Source: Jiangella alkaliphila
GTDB lineage: Bacteria; Actinomycetota; Actinomycetes; Jiangellales; Jiangellaceae
Direction: 5' to 3'
Assembly: GCF_900105925.1 (NCBI RefSeq)
Contig: NZ_LT629791.1
Span: 3,817,278 to 3,881,277 of the forward strand
DNA length: 64,000 nucleotides
The notes beneath the pieces are model-generated. The model saw only the letters and a program-made list of their open reading frames with translations, did no database searches and was not told where the DNA came from. Positions 5,902 to 14,916 of this stretch are shown one piece after another (positions within the stretch are counted from its first letter, which is position 1; each line of letters opens with the position of its first letter). A program made the position numbers and the translations under genes.

Positions 5902-7878
5902 TCAGTGCGGTGGAGGTGGCGGCGGCAGCTCCCGCTCGGCGGTCTCGGGCTCCTCGGTGCTCGGCGGCTGGACGGCGTCCGCCTGCGGCTCGGCGGACGT
6001 GGGCGTTGCCTCGGCTGTCCTCGGGGCCGGCTCCGCGGCAGGAGCTGCCACCGATTCCGTCACAGCCGGAGAGACCACAGCGGCGGCCGCCGGCGCGGCA
6101 GCGGGGCGAGGGGCTTCGCGCCAGGCGCTGGTGATCGGTACCCGCCGGTCGCGGCCGAAGTTGCGGATGGTGATCTTCGGGCCGGGCGGGTACTGCCGCC
6201 GCTTGTACTCGGCGGTGTCGACCATGCGCAGCACCTTGGCCACGATGCCGGCGTCGAACCCGGCGGCCTGCAGCTCCGTCGCGTCGAGGTCGTGCTCGAG
6301 GTGCCGGTACAGGATGTCGTCGAGCAGCGGGTAGTCGGGCAGCGAGTCGGAGTCGAGCTGGCCGGGGCGCAGCTCGGCGCTGGGCGGCTTGTCGATGGAG
6401 CCCTGCGGGATCGGCGGCGTCTCGTCGCGCTCGGCGGCGGCCGCGTTGCGCCAGCGGGCCAGCTCCCAGGTCAGCGTCTTCGGGACGTCCTTGATCGGCG
6501 CGTAGCCGCCGACCGCGTCGCCGTAGATGGTGGAGTAGCCGACTGCCAGCTCGGTCTTGTTGCCGGTCGCCAGGACGAGGTGACCCTCCTGGTTCGACAG
6601 CCCCATGAGCGTCATGCCGCGCACCCTGGCCTGCAGGTTCTCCTCGGCCAGCCCGGTCAGCTCGAGGTTTTCGAGGAACGAGCGGACCATCGGCGCGATG
6701 GGGACGGTGCGGAACCGCAGCCCGGTGCGCGTCGCGAGGTCCTGCGCGTCGGACTTGGAGTGCTCGGACGAGTACGAGCTCGGCATCGAGACGCCGTTCA
6801 CGTTCTCAGCGCCCAGGGCGTCGACGGCGACGGCGGCGACCAGCGCGGAGTCGATGCCGCCGGACAGCCCCAGCACCACCGAGGTGAAGCCGTTCTTGTG
6901 GACGTAGTCGCGCAGCCCGGTGACGATGGCCGCGTACACCTCGGCGAGGTCGGACAGCCGCGGCGCCAGGGCGCCGGGATCGGGCGTGTACGCGGGCAGC
7001 GGCGCCGACGTCAGCGTCGTCCGGTGGACGGGGAACCCGGCGACCCGCTCCTGCGTCATGCCCCACGGGCCCGGTGCCGGCGCGACCGCGTCGGGCAGCT
7101 GCAGGTCGACGACCAGGCAGCCCTCCTCGAACTGCGGCGCCCGGGCGAGCAGCTCGCCGTCGGGGCGGACGACGAGGGAGTCGCCGTCGAAGACCAGCTC
7201 GTCCTGGCCGCCGACCATGTTCACGTACGCGAGCGTCGTCTGCGCGGCGGCGGCCCGGCGGCGGGCGAGGTCGAGGCGGCTGTCGTCCTTGTTGCGCTCG
7301 TACGGCGAGCCGTTGACGACGAGCAGCAGCCCGGCCCGCGCCTCGCGCGCGACGGAGACCGGCCCGCCGTCCTGCCAGATGTCCTCGCAGACCGCCAGCG
7401 CGACGTCGATGCCGTGCAGCCGGAACACGCCGAGGTGGTTGCCGGGGACGAAGTAGCGGGCCTCGTCGAACACGCCGTAGTTGGGCAGGTGGTACTTGGC
7501 CTGCCGGGCCACGACGCGCCCGCCGTAGAGGACGGCGACGGCGTTCTGCGGCGACCCCTTCGGCCGGCCGAGCTGGTACTGCTGCGTCGTCGCGTCGTCG
7601 CGGCCCAGATACCCGACGACGACCGCGGTGGCGCCCAGCCCCTCGGCGTCGAGGCGGACCGCCAGCTTCTCCAGCGCGGCCCGCGACTCGTCGACGAACG
7701 ACGCCCTCAGCGCGAGGTCCTCGACCGGATAGCCGGTCAGCATCATCTCGGGGAACGCGACGAGGTGCGCGTGCTGCGCGGCGGCGTGCTTCGTCATGCG
7801 GACGACGAGGTCGGCGTTGGCCTCGAGCGCACCGACGGTCGGGTTGACCTGAGCGAGCGCGATTCTGATCTGCGGCAC
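5902..7878 (-). CDS. nadE: Glutamine-dependent NAD+ synthetase with a Pro/Ala-rich tail
   Basis: Amidates deamido-NAD to NAD using glutamine. The 658-residue protein has an N-terminal nitrilase-type glutaminase with the triad Glu44 (FPEMMLTGYP), Lys128 (RQAKYHLPNYG) and Cys164 (AVCEDIW), then an ATP-pyrophosphatase synthetase domain with SGGIDS (339-344). The last 70 residues (589-658) are low-complexity Ala/Pro/Glu and end in a run of six prolines; this tail is not part of the enzyme fold. The GTG start lacks a ribosome site but sits 6 nt after TAAGCT, suggesting a leaderless mRNA. Confidence 0.95.
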   Translation of the reverse strand: MPQIRIALAQVNPTVGALEANADLVVRMTKHAAAQHAHLVAFPEMMLTGYPVEDLALRASFVDESRAALEKLAVRLDAEGLGATAVVVGYLGRDDATTQQYQLGRPKGSPQNAVAVLYGGRVVARQAKYHLPNYGVFDEARYFVPGNHLGVFRLHGIDVALAVCEDIWQDGGPVSVAREARAGLLLVVNGSPYERNKDDSRLDLARRRAAAAQTTLAYVNMVGGQDELVFDGDSLVVRPDGELLARAPQFEEGCLVVDLQLPDAVAPAPGPWGMTQERVAGFPVHRTTLTSAPLPAYTPDPGALAPRLSDLAEVYAAIVTGLRDYVHKNGFTSVVLGLSGGIDSALVAAVAVDALGAENVNGVSMPSSYSSEHSKSDAQDLATRTGLRFRTVPIAPMVRSFLENLELTGLAEENLQARVRGMTLMGLSNQEGHLVLATGNKTELAVGYSTIYGDAVGGYAPIKDVPKTLTWELARWRNAAAAERDETPPIPQGSIDKPPSAELRPGQLDSDSLPDYPLLDDILYRHLEHDLDATELQAAGFDAGIVAKVLRMVDTAEYKRRQYPPGPKITIRNFGRDRRVPITSAWREAPRPAAAPAAAAVVSPAVTESVAAPAAEPAPRTAEATPTSAEPQADAVQPPSTEEPETAERELPPPPPPH

Positions 7879-7884
7879 GATCCG

Positions 7885-7890
7885 AGCTTA
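7885..7890 (-). promoter_or_regulatory. Putative -10 element of nadE
   Basis: TAAGCT on the minus strand, 6 nt from the nadE GTG, places the transcription start at or beside the start codon. Confidence 0.45.
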
Positions 7891-7949
7891 GTCACGCGAC
7901 GACACCGTCCAGCTACCCGGCGGACACGAGCGTGGGGCAGACTGGCCGC

Positions 7950-9287
7950 GTGGAGAAGCAGCAGCAGTTCGTCCTCCGGTCGCTGGAAGAGCGCGACATC
8001 CGGTTCGTCCGGCTCTGGTTCACCGACGTGCTCGGTTTCCTGAAGTCGGTCGCGGTCGCCCCCGCTGAGCTGGAGAACGCGTTCTCCGAGGGCATCGGCT
8101 TCGACGGCTCGGCCATCGAGGGGTTCGCGCGCGTGTATGAGGCCGACATGCTGGCCAAGCCCGATCCGACGACGTTCCAGGTGCTGCCGTGGCGCGGCGG
8201 CTCCAACGGGACCGCCCGGATGTTCTGCGACATCCTCATGCCCGACGGCTCGCCGTCGTACGCCGACCCGCGCCACGTGCTCAAGCGCGCACTGGGCAAG
8301 GCGGCGGAGCTGGGGTTCACCTTCTACACGCACCCCGAGGTCGAGTTCTTCGTCTTCAAGAACCAGCCCGAAGGCGGCGACGAGCCGGTCCCCGTCGACG
8401 CGAGCGGCTTCTTCGACCACACCGCGCACGGCATCGCCCAGGACTTCCGCCGCGACACCATCACGATGCTCGAGGACATGGGCATCTCGGTCGAGTTCAG
8501 CCACCACGAGGGCGCGCCCGGCCAGCAGGAGATCGACCTGCGCTACGCCGACGCGCTGGCCACGGCCGACAACCTCATGACGTTCCGCGCCGTGGTCCGC
8601 GAGGTCGCGCTCGAGCAGGAGCTGTACGCGTCGTTCATGCCGAAGCCGTTCACCGAGTGGCCCGGATCGGGCATGCACACCCACGTGTCGCTGTTCGAGG
8701 GCGACCGCAACGTCTTCCACGAGCCCGGCGCGGAGTACCAGCTGTCCAAGGTGGCCCGCTCGTTCATCGCCGGGCTGCTCAGGCACGCGCCCGAGATCAC
8801 CGCCGTCACCAACCAGTGGGTCAACTCCTACAAGCGGCTGCGCGGCGGCGGCGAGGCCCCGGCCTACATCTGCTGGGGACACAACAACCGGTCCGCGCTG
8901 GTCCGCGTCCCGATGTACAAGCCCGACAAGGGCCAGTCGGCGCGCGTCGAGTTCCGTTCGCTGGACTCCGCCTGCAACCCGTACCTCGCCTACGCCGTCA
9001 TCCTCGCGGCCGGCCTCAAGGGCATCGAGGAGGGCTACGAGCTGCCGCCCGGCGCCGAGGACGACGTGTGGGCGCTGACCGACCGCGAGCGCCGGGCCAT
9101 GGGCATCGACCCGCTGCCGACTTCGCTGGACGAGGCGATCCAGGCGATGGAGAACTCCGAGCTGGTCGCCGAGACGCTGGGGGAGCACGTCTTCGAGTTC
9201 TTCCTGCGCAACAAGCGCGCCGAGTGGAACGAGTACAGCCTGCAGGTCACCGCGTTCGAGCGGGCCAAGATGCTGCCGGTGATGTGA
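7950..9287 (+). CDS. glnA2: Glutamine synthetase-like ligase, GlnA2 type
   Basis: A 445-residue type I glutamine synthetase paralogue. Active-site segments GFDGSAIEGF, PEVEFFVF, GSGMHTHVSL and NNRSALVRVP are present. Where GlnA1 carries the adenylylated tyrosine (DLYELPPEE), this protein reads DDVWALTDRERR, so GlnE should not regulate it there. The Streptomyces coelicolor gene in the equivalent setting, glnA2, encodes a gamma-glutamylpolyamine synthetase; that activity is an inference here. GTG 7950 gives the conserved MEKQQQFVLRSLEERDIRF-like start; GTG 7932 is an alternative. Four bases separate it from the next gene. Confidence 0.9.
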   Translation: MEKQQQFVLRSLEERDIRFVRLWFTDVLGFLKSVAVAPAELENAFSEGIGFDGSAIEGFARVYEADMLAKPDPTTFQVLPWRGGSNGTARMFCDILMPDGSPSYADPRHVLKRALGKAAELGFTFYTHPEVEFFVFKNQPEGGDEPVPVDASGFFDHTAHGIAQDFRRDTITMLEDMGISVEFSHHEGAPGQQEIDLRYADALATADNLMTFRAVVREVALEQELYASFMPKPFTEWPGSGMHTHVSLFEGDRNVFHEPGAEYQLSKVARSFIAGLLRHAPEITAVTNQWVNSYKRLRGGGEAPAYICWGHNNRSALVRVPMYKPDKGQSARVEFRSLDSACNPYLAYAVILAAGLKGIEEGYELPPGAEDDVWALTDRERRAMGIDPLPTSLDEAIQAMENSELVAETLGEHVFEFFLRNKRAEWNEYSLQVTAFERAKMLPVM

Positions 9288-9291
9288 CCGC

Positions 9292-10002
9292 GTGACGGGG
9301 GTCGTCGACGTCGTCGAGCACGAGCCGGGCTGCCCGCTGGACCGCTTCGGCGACTGGCTGGAGTCCGCCGGCGCGCGGATGCGGGTGCTGCGGCCGTACG
9401 CGGGCGACCCACTGCCGTCGGCGCCGGGCGCCGGGCTGATCGTCCTGGGCGGCCAGATGAACGCCTACGACGACGGCGTCGCGCCATGGCTGCCGGCGGT
9501 GCGGTCACTGCTTGCGGCGGCTTCGGGCGACGGGACGCCGACGCTCGGCATCTGCCTGGGCGCGCAGCTGCTGGCGGTCGCGTGCGGCGGCCGGGTCGAC
9601 GTCGGAGCCGCGCCGGGCCGCGAGTCCGGCGTCGTCGACGTCCGCTGGCGCCCGGAGGCCGGCGACGACCCGCTGATCGGTGGCCTGGCCGACCCGTTCC
9701 CCGGGCCGAGCATGCACGCAGACGCCGTCGCGGAGCTGCCGCCGGGAGCGGTCTGGCTGGCCTCGTCGGCGATGTACCCGCACCAGGCGTTCCGCGTCGG
9801 GGCAGCGGCGTGGGGCGTGCAGTTCCACCCGGAGGTGTCCGAGCCGACCTTCGCCGGCTGGGCGGCCGAGCTGCCCGACGTCGACGCCGCGCCGGTCGTG
9901 CGCGAGCTGGTGGACCGCGACGCCGAGGTCGTCGCCGCCGGGCGGGAGCTGGCCGCCCGGTTCGCCCGCATCGTCGCGACGTCGCCGGCGGTGCGCCACT
10001 AG
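9292..10002 (+). CDS. Class I glutamine amidotransferase-like hydrolase
   Basis: A 236-residue stand-alone amidotransferase domain. The nucleophile elbow is GICLGAQ (Cys88) and the catalytic pair is His179 and Glu181 in FHPE. It starts 4 bp after glnA2, so the two are likely cotranscribed. Stand-alone enzymes of this class hydrolyse gamma-glutamyl bonds in several pathways (PuuD in polyamine breakdown is one, although its sequence subfamily may differ). A role acting on the GlnA2 product is plausible but unproven. Confidence 0.85.
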   Translation: MTGVVDVVEHEPGCPLDRFGDWLESAGARMRVLRPYAGDPLPSAPGAGLIVLGGQMNAYDDGVAPWLPAVRSLLAAASGDGTPTLGICLGAQLLAVACGGRVDVGAAPGRESGVVDVRWRPEAGDDPLIGGLADPFPGPSMHADAVAELPPGAVWLASSAMYPHQAFRVGAAAWGVQFHPEVSEPTFAGWAAELPDVDAAPVVRELVDRDAEVVAAGRELAARFARIVATSPAVRH

Positions 10003-10006
10003 CCGC

Positions 10007-10417
10007 ATGTCCAGGTTGCGCCGGCAGTTGCCCGTGCTCGCGGTCATCGCCGCGGGCGGCGTGCTGGGGTCGCTGGCCCGCCACGGCGCGGCGTCGCTGC
10101 AACCCGGTGCCGGCAGCGGCTGGCCGTGGGCGATCCTGGCGGTCAACGTGTCCGGCTGCCTGCTGATCGGCGTCCTCATGGCCGTCCTGCTCGACCTCAC
10201 CGCGCCGCACCGGCTGCTGCGCCCGTTCCTCGGCATCGGCGTGCTGGGCGGGTACACGACGTTCTCCACCTACGCGGTGGACACCCAGCGGCTGCTGGCC
10301 GACGGCCGTTCAGTCGCTGCCCTGACGTACTTCCTGGTGACGCCGGTCCTGGCGCTGCTGGCCGTCTGGCTCGGGACCGCGGCCACCCGGGCCCTGCGAA
10401 GAAGGAGACGCGCATGA
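10007..10417 (+). CDS. crcB: Fluoride exporter CrcB/Fluc, first subunit
   Basis: A 136-residue membrane protein with four predicted transmembrane segments. Family motifs include [11 protein letters not shown], the pore asparagine in [13 protein letters not shown] and the [12 protein letters not shown] segment that contributes the phenylalanine box and central sodium site. Fluc channels are dual-topology dimers; where two crcB genes occur together the channel is usually a heterodimer. Overlaps DUF190 by 4 bp. No fluoride riboswitch could fit in the 4-bp gap upstream. Confidence 0.93.
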   Translation: MSRLRRQLPVLAVIAAGGVLGSLARHGAASLQPGAGSGWPWAILAVNVSGCLLIGVLMAVLLDLTAPHRLLRPFLGIGVLGGYTTFSTYAVDTQRLLADGRSVAALTYFLVTPVLALLAVWLGTAATRALRRRRRA

Positions 10418-10773
10418 TGCTGGAGGGACCCGCCCGGCGGCTGACCATCGTCGTCGGCGAGAACGACACCTGGCACGGCAGGCCGCTGTACACCGAGATC
10501 GTGCACCGGGCGCACGCCGCCGGGCTGGCCGGCGCCAGCGTGTTCCGTGGCATCGAGGGCTTCGGTGCGTCCAACCACATCCACACCACGCGCATCCTCA
10601 GCCTGTCCGAGGACCTGCCGGTCGCCGTCGTGATCGTCGACCGCGCCGAGCCCGTGCACCGGTTCGTCGACGAGGTCGCGCCGCTGGTGCAGGAGGGCCT
10701 CATCACGCTGGCCGACGTCGAGGTGGTCCGGTACGTGGGCCGGGGGAACCGCGGGGCGGGCGGGGAGCAGTGA
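10414..10773 (+). CDS. DUF190 protein between two crcB genes
   Basis: A 119-residue cytoplasmic protein of the DUF190 (PF02641) family, recognisable by [32 protein letters not shown] and [16 protein letters not shown] (given as separate short segments of one continuous domain). The fold is PII-like. It often lies beside crcB, but its part in fluoride export is unknown. ATG 10414 overlaps the crcB stop, with GAAGGAG upstream; ATG 10417 is an alternative. It overlaps the second crcB by 4 bp. Confidence 0.85.
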   Translation: MMLEGPARRLTIVVGENDTWHGRPLYTEIVHRAHAAGLAGASVFRGIEGFGASNHIHTTRILSLSEDLPVAVVIVDRAEPVHRFVDEVAPLVQEGLITLADVEVVRYVGRGNRGAGGEQ

Positions 10774-11123
10774 CGGTGCTGCTGGTGGCGGCCGGCGCGG
10801 CCGTGGGCGCGCCGCTGCGCTACGTCGTCGACCGCTGGGTGCAAAGGCGGCTCGGCGGCGGGTTCCCGTGGGGGACGCTGGTGGTCAATGTCGTGGGGTC
10901 GTTCGTCCTCGGGTTGGTGCTCGGCTCGCCGACCGTGGGCACGGAGACGAGCGCGCTGGTCGGCGTCGGCTTGTGCGGCGCGCTGACCACGTACAGCACG
11001 TTCGGCTACGAGACGCTGCGGCTGCTGGAGGACGGCGCGTGGGCCCGCGGGGTCGCGAACGTACTGGTCAGCATGCTCGCCGGCCTGGGCGCCGCCGCCC
11101 TCGGCTGGACCCTGGCGTGGTGA
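10770..11123 (+). CDS. crcB: Fluoride exporter CrcB/Fluc, second subunit
   Basis: A 117-residue, four-segment membrane protein paralogous to the gene at 10007. Motifs are [14 protein letters not shown], the pore asparagine in [12 protein letters not shown], and [17 protein letters not shown]. In this copy the conserved TTFST reads TTYST. It starts at a GTG overlapping the DUF190 stop. The tandem arrangement supports a heterodimeric channel with opposite topologies. Confidence 0.93.
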   Translation: MTVLLVAAGAAVGAPLRYVVDRWVQRRLGGGFPWGTLVVNVVGSFVLGLVLGSPTVGTETSALVGVGLCGALTTYSTFGYETLRLLEDGAWARGVANVLVSMLAGLGAAALGWTLAW

Positions 11124-11135
11124 GCCCCTCCTGAA

Positions 11136-11207
11136 GTTGATCTTGGAGTTGTTCGGCCATCTATCGGACATTTCGTCCAGCCATTGCCGAACAACTCCAA
11201 GATCAAC
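11136..11207. repeat. 72-bp palindromic element, copy A
   Basis: Perfect 22-bp arms (GTTGATCTTGGAGT plus TGTTCGGC, then the exact complement) enclose a 28-nt loop containing ATCGGACATT; two further bases pair outside. It lies between crcB2 and glnE. It has the same length, outer arm and loop core as the element at 38797, while the inner 8 bp of stem differ but remain complementary. Confidence 0.9.
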
Positions 11208-11249
11208 TTGGCGGCGGATGGGCGGCCGGTGGGCAGCGGACAACGGCGG

Positions 11250-11255
11250 TAGGTT
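11250..11255 (+). promoter_or_regulatory. Putative -10 element of glnE
   Basis: TAGGTT, 6 nt before the glnE ATG; with no ribosome site visible this suggests a leaderless transcript. Confidence 0.45.
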
Positions 11256-11261
11256 TGTTTC

Positions 11262-14200
11262 ATGTCTGTGAACCGGACCGAGGGCCGCGTCGCATGGTTG
11301 GCCAAGGCCGGGTTCGCCGACACCGCAGCCGCGCAGCGCGAACTGGACGGCCCGCTGCTCAGCGACATCGACGCCGCCGACCTCGTCGCCGCGCTCGGTG
11401 CGGTCGCCGACCCCGATCTCGGGCTGCGCGGCATCGGCCGCGTGCTGGAGTCGTTGGAGACCGACGAACGGCGGGCGGCGTTGCGCGCGGTGCTGGCCGC
11501 GGACTCACCGCACCGGCGCCGGCTGCTGGCCGTGCTCGGGTTCAGCTCGGCGCTTGCCGACCACCTGTGCCGGCACCCGGACCACTGGCTCGACCTCGGC
11601 GACCTCTCCTCGGAGCGGCGGCCCGACGCCGGCGCTGTCCGGGCCCGCCTGCTCACCGCCGTCGGCGCCGACCCGGCCGCGCCGGTGCCCGTCGCGGTGG
11701 GGGAGTCGGCCGAGCTGCTCGACGCGCTGCGGGTGGCGTACCGGCGGCACGTCACGGCGCTGGCCGCGCTCGACCTCGCCGACTGGCTCGACGTCGCGGC
11801 CGTCGCCGCCGAGCTGGCCGACCTCGCCGGTGCGACGCTGGAGGCCGCGCTCGCCGTCGCCCGGGCCGCGCTCCCGGACGGCGCGCCCGACTGCCGGCTG
11901 GCGGTCATCGCGATGGGCAAGGCCGGCGGCCGCGAGCTCAACTACGCCTCCGACGTCGACGTCGTGTTCGTCGCCGAGCCGCCCGCGTCCGACCCCGACG
12001 GCTCGACCGGCTGGCTGTCCACGGCGACGACGCTGGCCACGGCGTTGATGCGCGCGTGCTCCGTCTACACCGCCGAGGGCACCATCTGGCCGGTCGACGC
12101 GGCGCTGCGGCCCGAGGGCAAACGGGGTCCGCTGGTGCGCACCGTCGCCAGCCACGTCGCCTACTACCAGGACTGGGCGAAGACGTGGGAGTTCCAGGCC
12201 CTGCTCAAGGCCCGTCCGGTGGCCGGCGACCTCGCCCTCGGCCAGGAGTACGTCGACGCCGTCATGCCGATGGTGTGGACCGCCGCCGGCCGCGACCACT
12301 TCGTCGACGACGTCCACGCCATGCGCCGGCGGGTCGAGGACCAGATCCGCCCGGCCGAGGCGGACCGCCAGCTCAAGCTCGGCCCCGGCGGGCTGCGCGA
12401 CGTCGAGTTCGCCGTCCAGCTGCTGCAGCTCGTGCACGGCCGGGCCGACGTGAGCCTGCACGACGGCAACACGCTCGGCGCGCTCGCGGCGCTGACGGCC
12501 GGCGGGTACGTCGGGCGCGAGGACGGCGCCGTCATGGACGCCGCGTACCGGTTCCTGCGGACGTTCGAGCACCGCATCCAGCTGCGCGGGCTGCGCCGCA
12601 CCCACGTCGTCCCCGACTCCGACGAGCAGCTGCGGATCCTCGCGCGGTCGCTGGCGATGAAGCAGCCGGCCGAGCTGGTCGACGTCTGGCATCAGCAGGC
12701 CCGCGAGGTGCGGCGGCTGCACGAGAAGCTGTTCTACCGGCCGCTGCTGTCCGCCGTCGCGCGGCTGCCAGGCGACGGCGTCCGGCTCAGCCCGGAGGCG
12801 GCGCTGGCCCGGCTGCGGGCGCTCGGGTACGCCGACCCGGCGGGCGCGCTGCGCCACATCGAGGCGCTGACGACGGGCGTGTCGCGGCGGGCGTCGATCC
12901 AGAAGACGCTGCTGCCGGTGCTGCTGGGCTGGTTCGCCGACGCGCCCGAGCCCGACACCGGGCTGGCCGGGTTCCGCAAGGTCAGCGAGGCGCTCGGCAC
13001 GACGCCGTGGTACCTGCGGCTGCTCCGCGACGACGGCGCGGCGGCCGAGCGGATGGCCCGCGTGCTGGCGTCGGGCCGGTACGCGGCCGAGCTGCTGCTG
13101 CGCGCCCCCGAGGCCGTCTCGATGCTCGGCGACGGCGACTCGCTGCGGCTGCGCGAGCGGGGGCCCTTGGAGAAGGAGGTCCTGGCCGGCGTCCAGCGCC
13201 ACGACGACCCCGTCGACGCCATCGGCGTCGTCCGCGCCATGCGGCGACGCGAGCTGTTCCGCGTCACCGTCGCCGATCTCGCCGCTGGCGCGCCCGTCGA
13301 GGACGTCGGCGAGGCGCTGACCGTCATCGCGGAGGTGACGTTGTCCGGCGCGCTGGCCGCCGCCACCCGCGCCGTCGAGGCCGCGCGCGGCGGGCCGCTG
13401 CCGACCCGCCTGGCCGTCGTCGCGATGGGCCGCCTGGGCGGCCGCGAGATGGGGTACGCGTCCGACGCCGACGTGCTGTTCGTCCACACGCCCTACCCCG
13501 ACGAGGACGAGACCGAGGCGGCGTCGGCCGCGCTCGCCGTCGCCAACGAGATGACCCGGCTGCTCTCGCTGCCGTCGCCCGAGCCGTCCCTCACCGTCGA
13601 CGCCGCTCTGCGGCCGGAGGGGAAGCAGGGGCCGCTGGTGCGCACGCTGGCCTCGTACGCCGCCTATTACGACCGCTGGGGCGAGGTGTGGGAGCGGCAG
13701 GCGCTGCTGCGGGCGGCGCCCTGCTGCGGCGACCCGGAGCTGCTGCGCCGGTTCCTGGCGTTGATCGACCCGCTGCGGTGGCCCACCGCCGGGCTCACCG
13801 ACACACAGATCCGCGACGTGCGGCGCATCAAGGCCCGCGTCGAGTCCGAGCGGCTGCCCCGCGGCGCCGACCCGTCCATGCACTTGAAACTGGGGCCCGG
13901 CGGCCTGGCCGACGTCGAGTGGACGGCGCAGCTGCTGCAGCTGCGGCACGCGTCCTCAGCACCCGCCCTCCGCACGACGTCGACACCGGGCGCGCTGGCC
14001 GCGGCGGTGGCGGCCGGGTTGCTGTCGGCCGACGACCGCTCGGTTCTGGAGGACAGCTGGCGCATGTCGGCCCGCATCCGTAACGCGACGGTCCTGGTCA
14101 CCGGCCGGCCGTCGGACATGCTGCCCAAGGACCCGAAGACGCTCGCCGCGGTCTCCCGGGTCGTCGGCTACGACGCCGGCGAGAGCGCGATGTTCGTGGA

Positions 14201-14270
14201 CGACTACCACCGCTGCGCCCGCAAGGCCCGAGCCGTGGTCGAGCGCCTCTTCTACGACGACGCCCGCTGA
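11262..14270 (+). CDS. glnE: Glutamine synthetase adenylyltransferase/deadenylylase
   Basis: Attaches or removes AMP on the regulatory tyrosine of GlnA1 and so tunes nitrogen assimilation. At 1002 residues it has the typical two nucleotidyltransferase halves: the first around GKAGGRELNYASDVDVVFV, the second around GRLGGREMGYASDADVLFV. Each has the G-x-G/S...D-x-D metal site, and the central and C-terminal helical domains contain the paired LRPEGKRGPLVRT and LRPEGKQGPLVRT stretches. ATG 11262 has no ribosome site. A separate PII-binding system is not seen in the window. Confidence 0.97.
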   Translation: MSVNRTEGRVAWLAKAGFADTAAAQRELDGPLLSDIDAADLVAALGAVADPDLGLRGIGRVLESLETDERRAALRAVLAADSPHRRRLLAVLGFSSALADHLCRHPDHWLDLGDLSSERRPDAGAVRARLLTAVGADPAAPVPVAVGESAELLDALRVAYRRHVTALAALDLADWLDVAAVAAELADLAGATLEAALAVARAALPDGAPDCRLAVIAMGKAGGRELNYASDVDVVFVAEPPASDPDGSTGWLSTATTLATALMRACSVYTAEGTIWPVDAALRPEGKRGPLVRTVASHVAYYQDWAKTWEFQALLKARPVAGDLALGQEYVDAVMPMVWTAAGRDHFVDDVHAMRRRVEDQIRPAEADRQLKLGPGGLRDVEFAVQLLQLVHGRADVSLHDGNTLGALAALTAGGYVGREDGAVMDAAYRFLRTFEHRIQLRGLRRTHVVPDSDEQLRILARSLAMKQPAELVDVWHQQAREVRRLHEKLFYRPLLSAVARLPGDGVRLSPEAALARLRALGYADPAGALRHIEALTTGVSRRASIQKTLLPVLLGWFADAPEPDTGLAGFRKVSEALGTTPWYLRLLRDDGAAAERMARVLASGRYAAELLLRAPEAVSMLGDGDSLRLRERGPLEKEVLAGVQRHDDPVDAIGVVRAMRRRELFRVTVADLAAGAPVEDVGEALTVIAEVTLSGALAAATRAVEAARGGPLPTRLAVVAMGRLGGREMGYASDADVLFVHTPYPDEDETEAASAALAVANEMTRLLSLPSPEPSLTVDAALRPEGKQGPLVRTLASYAAYYDRWGEVWERQALLRAAPCCGDPELLRRFLALIDPLRWPTAGLTDTQIRDVRRIKARVESERLPRGADPSMHLKLGPGGLADVEWTAQLLQLRHASSAPALRTTSTPGALAAAVAAGLLSADDRSVLEDSWRMSARIRNATVLVTGRPSDMLPKDPKTLAAVSRVVGYDAGESAMFVDDYHRCARKARAVVERLFYDDAR

Positions 14271-14427
14271 GGGGCACATGCTCGCACGAGTCCGGCTACG
14301 CGCTCGTCGACAGGTCGTCGGTGAGCTCGTCGTTGAGCGGACGCGGGCGGCGCCATCCGCGTTCTGTGTCATCTTGGACCTGGGCGGGTCTCGAACGATT
14401 CTTGCCGACGTCGCGCATTCGCACTGG

Positions 14428-14916
14428 TCAGGCGACGAGCTTCATCCCTAGCGTTCGGTAGAGGCTGAAGGGATCGGTCCAAGAAACGTCGAATGCTTCG
14501 CAGACGTCAGGGATCTTGATCTTCTTCTTGGACTCCGGAGCGGGCTGTTCGCGAGTGACCACTGTGGCCCTCGTGGCGATGGCGTGGGCTATCAGCTTGA
14601 GATCGGCGGAGTCGAGGAACTCGTCGACGGCTTCCTGGCGATACTGCCGAGTGGGGTCTACGGCCCAGGCTGCGAGCTCACGCATCGCCGTCAAGACGTC
14701 GTCGGTGTCCGCTATCCAGAAAGTCGCGGGTCGCGCTTGAGCCCAGTCGACGAGATCGCCGTCGCCGGCAGTGATCTCGTCCTTGACCGCGTCAATCGAG
14801 GCGACTTGGCCGGCAAGCGACGGATCGCCGAGCCATGTCCAGAAACCCGGCGCGATGTCGAAGGCGTAGTACAGGCGGTTCGCCTCCATAAAGGCGTTCG
14901 CGTCGAGGAGGTACAT
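14428..14916 (-). CDS. DUF4411 PIN-domain protein (putative toxin)
   Basis: A 162-residue protein beginning MYLLDANAFMEANR, the first acidic motif of a PIN-fold nuclease (Asp5). Further acidic residues lie in FLDSADLKLIAHA, followed by ATVVTREQ, and the C-terminal half matches DUF4411. PIN proteins usually cleave RNA and often act as toxins. Its ATG shares one base with the stop of the upstream ImmA-like gene (TGATG), so translation is probably coupled. The pair resembles known ImmA/DUF4411 modules; toxicity is inferred. Confidence 0.82.
   Translation of the reverse strand: MYLLDANAFMEANRLYYAFDIAPGFWTWLGDPSLAGQVASIDAVKDEITAGDGDLVDWAQARPATFWIADTDDVLTAMRELAAWAVDPTRQYRQEAVDEFLDSADLKLIAHAIATRATVVTREQPAPESKKKIKIPDVCEAFDVSWTDPFSLYRTLGMKLVA

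Noticed and set aside
10003-10006. Fluoride riboswitch before crcB
   Set aside because: Only 4 bases separate crcB from the previous gene; no riboswitch fold could fit.
11505-13949. Very long antisense frame opposite glnE
   Set aside because: High GC creates long stop-free shadows; the product is repetitive in Arg/Gln/Gly and glnE itself is certain. The same applies to other long antisense frames here.
14271-14427. tRNA-like stretch (GGGTCTCGAAC) after glnE as an islet attachment site
   Set aside because: It lacks a GGTTCGA-type T loop, acceptor pairing and cloverleaf; no tRNA was found in the window.
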